Assembly: GCA_024760905.1 (NCBI GenBank)
Contig: CM045732.1
Coordinates: 56,089,496-56,153,495, forward strand
Source of the DNA: Plotosus lineatus
Lineage: Eukaryota; Chordata; Actinopteri; Siluriformes; Plotosidae
DNA: 64,000 nucleotides
Direction of reading: 5' to 3'
Positions 1 to 28,899 of the stretch are shown one piece after another (position 1 is the first letter of the stretch; each line of letters starts with the position of its first letter). A program made the position numbers and the translations under genes. The notes below the pieces were generated by a model. That model was not told where the DNA came from. It was given only the letters and a program-made list of their open reading frames with translations, and did not search any database.

Positions 1-747
1 GTTGACAAAAAAAGGTTATTTATCAGAATCAGGACTGTTTTGCTGCACATACAACCCATATTTCACAAAGAAAGGTAATAAGGTAAAAAACAACAACAAC
101 AAAAAACAAATACTACAGTGACATTTATACTTCAGTCTTATATGTGTGTGTTATGTGTGTGTTATGTGTGTGTGTGTTGTATGTCATAATTCTGAAGGGC
201 ATTACATATTTCTTAAAAACTATTAACTATGACCTTATTTATGGAAGAAAACAACTATTTACACAACATAAAACAACAAAAATTATGTCCATTTAAGCTT
301 CACTATTCCAGGCAATCATAATAAAACATGTTAATCTTAAACACTAACTAATACCTAATACAAAACCTTTGATATGAGATTAGAAGTTACTCTAACAGTT
401 GAACTATCATACAAAATATTTAAAACATACATATTTATTTCAATTATATATGTAGCGTTATTTTAATACATAAACAAAATTATCAGGTCAAACAAAAGGC
501 TGAGCTGGGTATGAGTTTTGGGAAAAGCAAGTGTGGTTCTTTCAGGTTTGTTGGCTGTATGACACTGTATTTGTATGAGTGCAATCGGCCTAAAAAAAAA
601 AATACAGTAGACCTGAAAACATGAGCTCAAACAAATAAATCAAATTTATAATAAAATGTATTAGGTAGTTTAGCATTGGCCACTTCTTCAAAGGACACAA
701 TACATTGTCAATTGGAGAAAGTTGACTTACCTAGTAGAACAATTCTG
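1..747. other. 3' flank of the adhesion GPCR gene, no gene seen
   Basis: AT-rich sequence downstream of the GPCR stop codon. It contains a short TG-rich stretch near 140-180 and no ORF with recognisable content. After the stop at 748 the minus strand reads on to a good donor (AG then gtaagt, + strand 730-735), so a spliced 3' UTR may run into this interval. Nothing else can be supported. Confidence 0.5.
671..747 (-). other. Possible spliced 3' UTR segment of the GPCR
   Basis: Minus-strand sequence directly after the TAA stop reaches a strong donor consensus (CTACTAG then gtaagt) at + strand 736 downward. This suggests that the stop-containing exon is not the last one, or that an alternative tail exists. 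Only the splice consensus supports it. Confidence 0.25.
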
Positions 748-16879
<16,132 letters not shown>

Positions 16880-17273
16880 TTTGTGACTGCAGTTCAGAAA
16901 AGGGGGAAAGGAGAGCAATCACGGATGTGAAAAAAGTACAGTATACTGTATAACCAAAATAGATTTTATAGACAGAATAGACATTAATAACAGGATAAAA
17001 TCCCAAGGGTTTGTTAAGAAATAAGAATTCATTTTCAATTATAATTTACTTATGTAAGTATAAATACATATATAATAGTGTCCTTTGGCAATTCAAAATC
17101 TGATAAAAAAATATTAGCTCACTATACTACAATTAATATTAATTAATAAGCAATAGCAAATATCTAGACCAATAGAATGTAACCGTGTATCCAGTTATCT
17201 TGATTCCTTATTCATAAGGTCCCAAAACATTTTATATTATAGGTTACTTGTACTCTGGCATCACTGGCCCTTG

Positions 17274-17555
17274 AATGTATCCGCTCTCTCTTAGCGAGGG
17301 CAGAATCCCTCCTGGACAGCTCACCGGCCATCACAGGGCAGAAACACGCTGACGGCTTTGCAGCCTACTCTTGACGAAAGTCAGCAATGGTTCTTTTACA
17401 TGCAGCTCACCAAAGGCAGTGAGAGACATGGCCGTCCTTTGATAACCCAGTTAGCTGCACTGGAGGGACAATGACAACCTGTGGAGAGTGGGGCTTGAAT
17501 CCCCAACCTTAGGATCAGTGATCCAGCACTCTTTACCACCAGGCCACCACCGGCC
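17274..17555 (-). mobile_element. Family A SINE with aattaggg-type tail, 3' end trimmed
   Basis: The + strand carries CTCCTGGACAGCTCACCGGCC, the body complement and the complemented tRNA-like head up to CAGGCCACCACCGG. The terminal aattaggg part is missing. Confidence 0.7.
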
Positions 17556-18599
17556 AACATTTTATATTAGTCAGGCTGATGTTTTGTAGTCATTTTGTTC
17601 GCAAAATTAGCTTGTTTGTTTGCAGTTTTATTTACAGTAGATACATGTAGAGCTCAACAAGTCACATGACTTCATAATTATATAACAGATAAGGGTAGCT
17701 TTTGTCATTATTTGATCATAATTTATGATGAGTCATTTGTATATAATTCAAATATAGCTTCAAAATATTACTGGGACCTACATCAAGATCTCTGGCTTTT
17801 TTCCCCCAAGCATTTCTGTTTGCAAATTCAGGAACAGACCTACTAATAAATGAGAATTATTTAAGGTTTGGAGTGTAATAATTTACTTGTTGTTTCTTGT
17901 TAGTCCATTCTAATATTTATTACAAAATGAACTAATTTATTAACAATCCCTACCCACCAGCCCAAGCTGAACTTTAGAATCAAGATCACAGAATATTTTA
18001 ATATTTTCTTACCGTTCCAGAGTAGTTCTTCTCTTAAAATTGCTCTGGGCTACTTTGCAGTCCCAATCCAACATAAAAACTTTTAATCATACAACAACTG
18101 AAAAAGGTAGATACATTTTAAACAGAACCATGTTCTCCAGCAGTATTCCACACAACTAAAAAGGTAGCTATAGCTTTGTGAGGCTGGATGCTCCTTGCCC
18201 TGCAATGTATGTAATCTGATCTGCATCAGATGTTGTATCAGATGTTTGATACTGATCCTGCTTTTCCTTTTTTTTTTTTGTACTTATCATTAATGTGTGC
18301 TGCGTGAGGTGTCATGTCATAAAGCCAGTTACATCCCATATACATGTTACAGTGAGTAACAAGCGGTTGGTGGTCTGTTCCGCAAGTTATTTGCATTACT
18401 GGTGACAAAATAATCAGGTCCTGTCTGTTTACAACAGAACCTCTGTAGTAATTCCTGTAATTAAATAATAAAAAAAATTACTTTCAAAAGGGGGGGAAAA
18501 AAAGGTTCCTGATTCGTCCTAGAATTTTGCAATGCAAATGAACACATGCATCCAGGAACTATACTACAGAACCAACATTTGACTTTTACTTAATTTTCA

Positions 18600-18600
<1 letters not shown>

Positions 18601-18643
<43 letters not shown>
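18601..18643. repeat. (GT)n(AT)n microsatellite
   Basis: GT repeats grading into AT repeats, directly against the left arm of the palindrome. Confidence 0.9.
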
Positions 18644-18873
18644 CAAAAATAAAAGGACAGGACAAATACTTTCTATTGAAACTCCATTTATCACTACAGA
18701 TCTGTTTCGTGGGGTGGTGAAACCATCCTCTCTCTTCAGGTGATTATAGAAGAATAGAAGAATTCTTCTATAATCACCTGAAGAGAGAGGATGGTTTCAC
18801 CACCCCTCGAAACAGATCTGTAGTGATAAATGGAGTTTCAATAGAAAGTCTTTGTCCTGTCCTTTTATTTTTG
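18644..18873. repeat. Near-perfect 230-nt palindrome (foldback repeat)
   Basis: The left arm (from CAAAAATAAAAGGACAGGAC) is repeated in inverse complement on the right (ending GTCCTGTCCTTTTATTTTTG). The two arms are about 110 nt each, with a centre of about 6 nt around 18756-18761. Only a few mismatches are visible. No ORF and no clear target duplication. Confidence 0.9.
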
Positions 18874-19185
18874 TTTATTTGCTCTACCAAAAAGTATTGA
18901 GCACTCTCCTACGGAAGGATCTACTCAGAAAATCCTCTATATATATATATACATACATACACATAATTTTACTTAATTTTCATGTGTAATCTTTTCATAA
19001 CGACTTATCCCAGAACATAGATGAACCAAACATTATTTTCTGGTCAAGTGCAATACTAATCTGTGAAATATTGAGGTTTGGTGCTTTTTGATATGCATCA
19101 TTTAATTTCATAATGTAATAATCCACGAAATATTCAGATGACTCAGATCAATTTGTTTTTACTAACTCTTATTTAAAATAGGGTG

Positions 19186-19490
19186 GGGCCGGTGCTGTAG
19201 TGGTTAGAGTGCTGCGCTCATGATCAGGAGGTTGTGAGTTCGAATCCCACTGAGACTCTCACTGTGTTAAGATCCCTGGGCAAGGTCTCAACTACAAGTG
19301 TGCCTCTGTTCACCCATCAGTATAAATGGGTACCAGTAAAAATATACTAGGAAGGTAACCAACGATGGACTAGCGTCCCATCCAGGAGGAGTTCAACTTC
19401 TGGTTGCTTCACGATACAGAAACCGGGGATAAGCACCGGCCTGATGAGCCACTAGGCTCAGGTGTAAAAACCTAACAGCCTTTACCTAAT
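19186..19490 (+). mobile_element. tRNA-headed SINE, family C
   Basis: The head GGGGCCGGTGCTGTAGTGG and an exact B-box (GAGTTCGAATCCCAC) are tRNA-like. The body runs to AACAGCCTTTACCTAATTT. It pairs with the minus copy at 15129-15378. Confidence 0.8.
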
Positions 19491-19704
19491 TTAAAATAAG
19501 CAATATAAAACAGTGCAAAAAAGTTTCTAGATTTATTGCACTTGAGTTGGACTCACTTAAACAAAGTATGTGGAAATTATCCTTTTTGTAAGTGCATCAT
19601 TCCTGTAAACAATTATACCGTACAAATTAGAGATATTTTATTTAATCAGATTATTCTTTGTCCACACAACTTTTTTACTTGGAGGCCACTCACTACATTT
19701 TAGA

Positions 19705-20021
19705 GGGCAGTGGTGGTCTAGTGGTATATGGCGCTGGATCGCTGATCCTAAGGTTGGGGGTACAAGCCCCACTCTAACTGGGTTATCAAAGGCCGGCCAT
19801 GTCTCTCACTGTCTATGGTGAGAGGTTCATGTAAAAGAACCATTGCTGACTTTCGACAAGAGTATCTGCAAAGCCGTCAGCGTGTTTCCACCCTGCAATG
19901 GCCTGGCAAGCTGTCCAGGGTGTACTCTACCCTCGCCCTGAGTCAGCTGGAATTGGCGCCAGCCTTCTCCCAGTGACCCTCATTAGGATTGAGCGGTTAC
20001 AGAAAATGAACTGAACTGATG
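19705..20021 (+). mobile_element. Family A SINE with aattaggg-type tail
   Basis: It runs from head GGGCAGTGGTGGTCTAGTGG to tail CATTAGGATTGAGCGG and an AATGAACTGAACTGA terminus. The flanks CACTACATTTTA and CACTATATTTTA look like a 12-nt target duplication with one change. Confidence 0.85.
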
Positions 20022-20068
20022 AACCACTATATTTTATGGTAAATTGTTGTTTTCATGTTGCTATACAG

Positions 20069-20347
20069 CAGGGGTGTCAAACTCATGCCCCAATGGGCCA
20101 TGTGGCTGCAGGGTTTTTTTTTTTCAACCAAGCAGCAGCACACCTGATTTTGCTCATTTAAACAGCTGATCTGAGTCTTCAGGTAATTCATTGGTCAGTC
20201 TCTGTACAGAGCACACAGATTGACCAATCAACTGCCTGAAGACTCAAACTGTTTGTTTAAATGAGCAAAGTGAGGTGTGCTGCTGCATGGTTGAAATAAA
20301 AAACCTGCAGCCACATGGCCCTTTATGACATGAGTTTGATGCCCCTG
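20069..20347. mobile_element. hAT-type palindromic MITE with 8-bp target duplication
   Basis: The 279-nt element begins CAGGGGTGTCAAACTCATGC and ends with the complement GCATCAAACTC...CCCCTG. Its arms are internally complementary over most of the length. It is flanked on both sides by CTATACAG (20061-20068 and 20348-20355), an exact 8-bp duplication as hAT elements make. Confidence 0.9.
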
Positions 20348-20374
20348 CTATACAGAATATCTTTCTGTGTACAT

Positions 20375-20530
20375 GCAGACTCACACCAAGAGCAAATCTG
20401 GAAGAGCCAATTAGCCTAATGTGCTTGTCTTTGGACTGTAGGAGGAAACAACAATATCCTGAGAAAGCCAATGAAAAGTCCACACAGATCCACTCACCGA
20501 GCCTCGGACTCAACCTTCTTGCTGTCAGGC
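20375..20530 (-). repeat. Family B SINE fragment
   Basis: + strand blocks AGAGCAAATCTGGAAGAGCC, CTTTGGACTGTAGGAGGAAA and CTTCTTGCTGTCAGGC match the family B body and head complement. Confidence 0.65.
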
Positions 20531-21138
20531 AGAGACATACATAAGGCTAATAACTACACAATCAACAATTCAGTCATGCAGTCTGCAAATGATTGTAAAA
20601 TTCCTGATTAGATAAGTTGTGTAGCATAAACTCTATAGTGACTGATAACTTCGAAAGTTTACAGATGTGTTTAAAGTGTGTAATCAACACTAAAATTTTT
20701 AAATATTGTTTCATTTGATGTAATCAGAGGTTCCAAACATATGAAAAATAATTCAGCCTATTCCTGTGTGCATGTAAATACATTTTCATTATTGTAAGGT
20801 TTTATTTACTAATACACAAATATACCGGTACATAAAACATACAAATGAGTTTCATAATGTTCTTGATGGTTTACTTTGATACAACAGTATGCAAAGTAAG
20901 TGTACATAATATTTGAATAGGAAGTTTCCTCCTCATTTTTAGAAATTGAAATATTCTCACACCAAACAAAACAAAATGTACCGCATGTACCAGACTGAAA
21001 ACAGTAATCTGTGTATCTAGCAAAGTTGCACTGTACTATAAATATAATTTTGTATCTTTAACCCTTTACCTCTGTCATTTAAACATCTTAAAAAAAAAAA
21101 AATGTAACGCCTATACTGTACAGTACAGTACTTTTATT

Positions 21139-21478
21139 GGGCAGTGGTGGCCTGCTGATAAAGAGCACTGGATCGCTGATCCTAAGATTGGGGGTTCGAG
21201 TCCCACTCTCCACAAAGTCGTCACTGTCCCCCCCAGTGCAGCTAACTGGGTTATCAAAGGCCGACCCTGTCTCTCACTGACTATGGTGTGAGGTTCATGT
21301 AAAAGAACCATTGCTGACTTTCGTAAAGAGGAGCTGCATAATTGTCAGCGTCCCTTGCTATAGGGTTGTGTCAGGAAGGGCATCCGATGTAAAAACCTAT
21401 GCCAAATCAAACATGCGAATCACATGATTCACTGTGGCGACCCCTGAAAAAGGGAAAAAGCCGAAAGGAAAAGAAGAA
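21139..21478 (+). mobile_element. Family A SINE with RTE-type tail
   Basis: Head GGGCAGTGGTGGCCTGCTG, B-box GGGTTCGAGTCCC and an end at CTGTGGCGACCCCTGAAAAA, AGCCGAAAGGAAAAGAAG. The terminus is the closest in the window to the LINE 3' end at 53700-53750. Confidence 0.9.
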
Positions 21479-21837
21479 TGCCAATATTAAGTTATATATA
21501 TACACAGTACAGTGCTATATTGAAATTGATCTTTTTGTAAAAAGTGATGTTTTTGTGACATGCTGACCAATATGCCAATTTTCACTGAGTGTCCAGAATT
21601 ATTCTGGATTATTATCTTATACGTATTGTATGTTTGAGTTTTGTTTGCTGTGGTTATGCTACACTCAAATGAAAATCAGGGAAAGTTTCTAATTAACATT
21701 TTTCGTAATAGTGCTCAAATTTTCAATGTGCCTTAAAACAAATCCACTTTCAATACGGTACACATAAAAGACACACAAACATATTCATTCAGTTATTTTA
21801 AACTGTGGATATCTAAAATCACAAACTTCTTAATCTG

Positions 21838-22010
21838 CATCTACGGTTCACAGTGCTGGGTGCTCAAAACATCTGTCAAGAAAACGATTGAGGCATTTGA
21901 ACTTTGGTGCTTCAGACTACAGAAAATATGTTGTACTGAAAAGAAGACCAATAACTTGGTACTGTACTGGAAAAAGGACCGAGCTCCATGATTTATGAGC
22001 ACGCTTGGAG
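21838..22010 (+). pseudogene. Diverged non-LTR retrotransposon fragment
   Basis: Translation gives IYGSQCWVLKTS, IEAFELWCFR and KKTNNLVL. This resembles the region after the reverse transcriptase domain in RTE/R2-like LINE proteins (the YG..W.L ... FE.WC.R pattern). The frame is broken soon after. It is clearly a different, older lineage from the LINE at 50600. Confidence 0.55.
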
Positions 22011-23014
22011 CATGGGTTGGGTCTAAAAAAAGGAGACAAGGTGCATTCAAGAGATGAATCTTAAATGATTTGTGTTGCCACATTCATCAAGATCCTTTGG
22101 ATGGCACATCAAGTTCTGCATGTTCAGTTAAAGTTCTTTAAGGCCTGTTACACTCTACTGTGCTTCTGTAGTTCTATAACGATAACCAGGATTGATTGTA
22201 ATAATCGTGGGAAACCTTTTGACAGTCAAAAATTTTGCAGCAATCCGTGCGGCCATCATGAATCCACAAAATTCCCAGCTCATCATGATTTGATCCTACA
22301 ACCCCCCCATGCTCCCTACGATTCTCTCAAATTGTAGAGCTCATGGACATGGTGCCTCAGTGTAATCTCAGGGTTACAAAGACATCCGAGACAAGTCTGT
22401 GCTGTTAATTTTCTGGCAACGGTTGGGGAAGTCCCACATATTCTTCTGATTACTGGGTGTCCATATAGTGCATATAAACTCAGTGCATGGTCTTCTTAGA
22501 GGAAAACAAGATTTTTTTAAAATTGAGGCTTATGCAATTAAAATTCTTTGAACTGCCATGTTTTTGCAATCACAAAATATTTGCGAATATACCGTATACA
22601 TTATTATAAAAGTACAATCTTGGTTTTCCATGTCATAAGTCTGTGCTTATGACTAGTTGTTACCTTGACAAAAATAGCTTTGAAATAATTTTTTAAGTCG
22701 AGCTGAATATGAGGAACGTGGCTCCTTTTTTTTTTTTAAATTATCAATGAGTCAAATATACTTGTGATGTTGGTTTGTCCAAGTAACCAATTTCACTAAC
22801 TGTCACATAATTGTTTCGTCGTGAGCAGCTTAAACTATTTAGCCCAAAATGAGAAAAAAAAATCCTCCTAGGCTCAGTTCAAATGCAAAATTACATTATA
22901 TTTTGTAAACAAAGTATATTATCATAATACTCATACATCTATGAGTACATGATTTCATTATTAAAGTCCAGCATACTTCCAGTTATAGCTGCCATGGCAT
23001 TTTTTTACAGTGCA

Positions 23015-24947
23015 TCACACTGAGGTTTCCTTCTCTGAATGAAATCTTTGGCCTAAGGGCAGAAAAGTCTGTCGGTCATCCTCTGTTTCGATATTTTCCT
23101 CCAGCTTGGCAACACTATTCACTTGTTCATGATGTATAGTGGCTTGCTGGAAATATAAAAATAAAAATAAATCAGCAATCAGAAAATAAAACAATGCCAC
23201 ATAATATGTGAGGTTGTTCGATTACATTTAAGGATGCACTACTATTACCGTGTGCTGCGAAGACGAGCCATAGCAAAGCTTGGGCTTCAGTATAATTTGC
23301 AGGAAAGAATGTATGTTTTCCAGCATAGGATAAACTGTGCCAGCTGTCAAGTCTCCTTTTTTCATTGGTCCTAAAATCAACAAAAACAAAAGGAAATGTT
23401 ATTTGAATAAAACATTTCTTCAGCATATAATGGGAATGCAGTTCATCACTGGTCCACCACATAACTATACAGTACATTCATACACTATACACCACAGAAC
23501 AAGTTAGAATAGCCAGTCTCTTTAGCATGGGAATATATTTAGGGGCGGTTCAACATTTTCAACATTTTCCCAAGCGTACAGAGAGTATGCTTTTTTTACC
23601 CCCCCGGAAGCGTACAAATAAATGTTGATGATCTCTCGGCAGGATTTTTTAATACGATATTAAACAAAACGATGGTCAAACCTCTTTTATAAAAGAAATC
23701 AATGTATTTCCTTGATCAATACTTCTTTTATACACCAGTCAAATAATAATGAAATCAATAAAAAATTATACTTTTAAAGAATTCTTTTTAATGACACCTG
23801 CTTTAATATTAATATTGACATTTGGTTTTAATAATAAAAATGACATTGTTTTTAATAATATTATTTTATATGAAAATATAATTCCAAATGACTGCATTTT
23901 TTTATTGGTCATTGGCTTTTGGATGACCACGCTTCAGTTTGTGATCAGCAAGGACGTAGGCTGGTCTGACCGTGGGGGGTGCACATGTGGCTTAAATTTT
24001 ATATCATAAATAAATGTGCTTGTCGTATAAGTTATCGACCCGAAAGCCGCCATTGCCAAGTGCCCGCTTACACAAAGTTACCGTGACGTCACTGACTTGA
24101 TACAAAGTACCACATAAAATATAGTGCATGCATGTCATAGCATATGATATAAACATGGAATCTCATGCCAACAACACCAAGTTTTTCAGCGGAAGACAAT
24201 TCATCGATTACTCTCGGAAGACGAATCAAATAATATAGTTCAACCAAAAACATTCTCAAATATATTTCAAACTACATCTGCAACTACATGTGCTAAATAC
24301 ATTTACAAATTGAGCTAAAGTTTATCTATTCCAAGGCACAAACAAATATTAATACATATTTACCGCACAAAAACATACTATAAATTTTATAAAAGTACTG
24401 AGCATTAGGCTGCAGATACAGGCTGGATGGCTTATGATTATTTTAGCATCAATGTTCGTGTTCTAACATGTGTGGGAGCCGGAGGTGGTACTAACAAACT
24501 GTGCTCTATTCTCACACTTGCACTTTGATTGACAGTGTTCAGCTATTATTGCTTACTGATAATATTAATATGTTTGTTGAGTGGTCAGCTCGGGCGTGCA
24601 CATGCGCAGTGCCCATTACACGTTAATTTTTGATTTACTTCCTGACTCTAGTCATGTGGAACTTATCTCCGACTTTCTCTTCAATAACAGTCATTACATT
24701 TATTTATAAGATTGTGAATACACATAATTTCTTGTCCAACGGAACTCAACTCCTGTTGTGTGTGTGGGGGGGCTGCACGTGCACCCTGTGCACCCCCCCC
24801 AGCCTATGCCCTTGATCAGCTGCCTTCTGATGTTTCAGCAGCTGATACCGGGTTGGGTAGTATTCATTGCAGACTTTGCAGATATGCAACACCGCAGGTG
24901 GTTGGCGAATCGTGCATGGAGCATTTCAAACGTACACACACACACAG

Positions 24948-25025
<78 letters not shown>

Positions 25026-28000
25026 TCACGAGCGCATGTATTATTGTTGATTGACATTTTTATATTAAAAAGCGTACACAGATATCTTACCCCCTCCCCC
25101 CTTGCGTACGTTTTGTACGCTTAGGAAAATGTTGAAAATGTTGAATGACCCCTTAGGGAATAAAGTTTTCTATTAACAAGGATTTATTTATTTTTTTTGT
25201 GAAACAGAGATTAGATCAATAAATGATTAAATTAAATATGAAATGATTCTCATACCTGTGACGAAACTGACAAGAAGTCCAATAATGACCACAACAGTGG
25301 AGTTCAAAGCACTGTACCACATGTATGACAGGGAATAAAAGCCACTCAGCCCTACAGTCTTGCTAAAAGGCAAATAAAATATTTAATTGTTTGTGTTTTG
25401 CTTGCTTCAATCCAAAGTTTAGTGTAAATAAATTTCTGCAGCAGATTATAAAATAAATCCTATTTTATACTTTAGATTTACATGGATGGACGATAAAGCC
25501 TGTGCTGAGGCCTTCAGACAATAAGAGGAGGCAGCCATGTTTATAAGGAGCTGTGTGCAGCGGTGTGAAGGACCGCCAGGAATGATGGAAGAATACATAG
25601 TGTGGGCAAGAGGTTATTATTATAGATTACAATATAAACCCCTATGCAAGTTATAAGTTATCATGCTTAATATTAAATGCCATTTTAGATCAATGAAATA
25701 TGACTCGTTTCTCCGTCATAACTAAACAATTACCAGTGATTACTCTTATAAATATGTAAAGGTACATATTTTTTTCCCCGCATGTTGGGGGAGATGATCT
25801 GAGTCACTGATATCATTCTATCTGGCCATGTGTACTACAATAAAGGAAACATGGGGGGGGGGAGAGACATTGCCGACTTTCATCGAGACTAGCTGTATAG
25901 CCGTCAGCATGTTTCTGCCCTGTGATGGCCTGGCTAGCTGTCCAGGGTCTTCCCTCGCCCAGCGTCGATAGGCACCAGCCTCCTCACGACCCTAATTAGA
26001 ATTAAGCGGCTCAGAAAATGAATGAATTAAAAAAAAAAGAAGTGTTGAGTACATGTCACTGTGTTAACATTGCATTTTAGCAAAATATCAGGAAGAGAAA
26101 AACGGCTAAAACAAAACAACTGCGTGTGAAAAATATTAATGCTTTGATTCGTTGCCACCACTTAAAGTGACGGGCCATTAACACAGTGGAAACAGAAGTT
26201 ACATAACGTTACCTTAGTTTAGTGTCTGCTGTTAATATAGAAGCCACTGTAGTCAAGGTCACATTTTCCATTGATACTGGATAAGTGCCATTATGTAGAT
26301 GTTCGGTGGTGGCACCTGACATCTGAGCCACTAGTCCACCAATGCCAACCCAGAAGGCCACGACGAGACCAGAGATTAGCCCGATTACAGCACCCTAGAA
26401 TAAAAAAAACACAACTAAAATTTTTTTTCTCTGTTAACAGCAGCCACTGATCACTGCACAAATATTAAGCTGAGAATACTCACAGTGGCATTGGCCCAAG
26501 GGAAAAATATCCCAAGACAGAAGAGCCCCAACAAAGGACCTCCTACTATCCCAAAGATACTGAGAGCTGCCTTTGAACAAGAAGTTTAAAGACTACTTTT
26601 TATTCACAGTTAGAACTAAAGCATTGTACATGTTTCATGATTTTTATTTAATTTGCTTTTACTTCTGTTTACGTCTCATTTGCTTTGGAGAGAGAATCAA
26701 AGTGATGACACCTACCAGGCGGTTATATTTTTACCTGTGTTGGATGGTTGGTTGGCTCGTTTTGTATGTAATATAACTCAAAGTTATGCACACATTTTGA
26801 TGAAAGTATTTTATAGAATAGAGTGTGGTACAGGTAACAAATCGCCAAGCCATCACAGGGCTTCAACATTGAGAAAAGTATTTTTAAGATGTCCACCAAT
26901 CGGTGACATTTTATTAGGTCCATGCAAAATTTTAAAAACCTGCAGTCTTGGGTAGTATCCACACAGGAAGTGATGAGCGACAAGTGATTTGAGAGACTAA
27001 ACAAATTACCTCATGACCGAAGCAAATTTCATTCCAGATTGGCTCAGGTTGCCTTGGTAACTCTTCTGCATATTCACCATTTACAAATATTTCCGACTGA
27101 ATCCGTGAGCAGTGAAAAGGAATTTTCCCCAGAGGGAGTACAAATCTATGACCAATATCTAATAAGCTAATAAATAGCTTATATTATCATTAGCTTCTAT
27201 TAACTTACATCATGATTATACATATCTTATTTTATCATTATTATAATGGCAAGTACAGAACAGTGACTCTTGTGCGTCATTAACTGGAAAAAGATAAAAG
27301 CATGTCAACACATACTCATGGAAAATACAACCGTTTTGGAAATATGAACCCAAGCACCGCATTGCCAGTTATTATCTTTTATTCCAAATGCAGTTACAAA
27401 GCACACAGCAATAATGAGCTGCTCTTCCATGTTCATGTAGATGGATTTATTAAATTTGTGTTTATTGTTTCCCAATAGAAAATCTTAAAGGAATTCACTG
27501 TACAGTAATTTTCAGCTCTGATTGGTCATCGCCTGGATCGTCAGCGAGTGAATATTCAGTTCCGGTAAACCCCAAACTCGCTCACTTTGTGTCGTCATCT
27601 GAGAAAATTTTGCCCCTCACTACTCATTTTCTGCCGTTCACTGAATTGTTGCTCATTACTTCCTATGTGGATGCCTCTTTATGCAGACTTTTCGGGTTTA
27701 CTTCAAGCACTTGTCACCATAATTAATTTCTACCTGTCCGAGGTAAATGCACTCTATTAGTGCCCCTCTAGTTGGGAAATAAATAATTGTACATACCTGT
27801 AAAACAGAACTGTTCATCAGATGCACAGCATAGGCCATAACAAGGCATAAAAGGCCATAAAAAATGGCTAGATTAGAAATGAAATCAAAATGAAAGTCAG
27901 GTTACATTATGACTTAAGGTTCATTTAAAAATTTGATAATCTCTTTTCTATGCAATGAAAAAGACATACCGAGTGTCTTTGACAGTAGGGTGGCTCTAGT

Positions 28001-28863
28001 TTCTGATAAAGAAGGATACTGAGGCTTAATGAAATCCTCCACTGTTACCGTGGCCAAGGAATTGAAAGCTGAGGATATTGTGCTTCAGAGATGGGAATGA
28101 CATTCACAAATTAATTCAAATGTATTGCTTTGTTCTTAAAACTTTTACCCCGTGTCTTATAACCCACTTTAAATAAGAACATTTGCATATCTGCACACTG
28201 TAATTATCCGATAAGTCAGTCATGTAGAAACGTGGAAAATTATGTGCTCCCAAGTACCCTAGTGACAAAGTACGCCCCAACCATCTGAGTGTTCACAGGT
28301 TCGAGTCTTATTTGGTGCATCCCGTGACTGGAAGCTCATGAGAGTTATTTAGCAGGGATGGCATATGACCTCATTCCATTCACTCACAAGCAACAATAGA
28401 CAATCATGGGCTTTTTTTTTTTTTTTCAGAAGGGCATAGAAATCATGTATAGAAAACAGCAGACATTCTCTAAGAACTTTATAAAATTCAGATCACACTG
28501 ATAAAGTTGATGTCAGTATGAAGTGTTTAAGTGTACCATTGTCCTTAACCCTTGGTTTACCCTGGGGCACGATGGCTGCCACTGTTGAGATTTAAAAAAA
28601 GTGCAGTATTGCACAATTTCTGGGCACAACTTGGAGCAAGATTAGGGTATTTTAAAAAAGGCATCCAAGAGAAGAAGCATGAAGGACTCCGGGTGAGGGC
28701 ATACTACACCCTGGACAGCTTGCCAGGCCATCGCAGGGCGGAAACATGCTGACGGTTTTGCAGCCTACTCTTGTCAAAAGTCGACAATGGTTCCTTTACA
28801 TGAACCTCACACCATAGACAGTGAGAGACATAGCCGGCCTTTGATAACCCAGTTAGCTGCACT

Positions 28864-28899
<36 letters not shown>

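Larger units (their letters stand above)
16880..23014. other. Intergenic interval between the GPCR 5' end and the SLC5A6 3' end
   Basis: No coding exon was recognised. It contains SINEs (17274, 19186, 19705, 21139), a 230-nt palindrome (18644), a hAT-type MITE (20069), a diverged LINE fragment (21838) and AT-rich unique sequence. The GPCR promoter should lie just right of 16880, but no clear TATA box was found. Confidence 0.6.

Noticed and set aside
19186..19260. tRNA gene call (good B-box GAGTTCGAATCCCAC)
   Set aside because: The rest of the unit is a SINE body repeated elsewhere (15129-15378), and no clean cloverleaf with paired acceptor stem and CCA-side continuation is seen.
24835..25029. 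CRISPR-like or satellite array
   Set aside because: Only mononucleotide and dinucleotide runs are present; there are no spaced direct repeats with unique spacers anywhere in the window.
24758..25124. ORFs with long Lys and Tyr-Ile runs
   Set aside because: They arise from the (A)n(TA)n simple repeat inside the Harbinger-like element.
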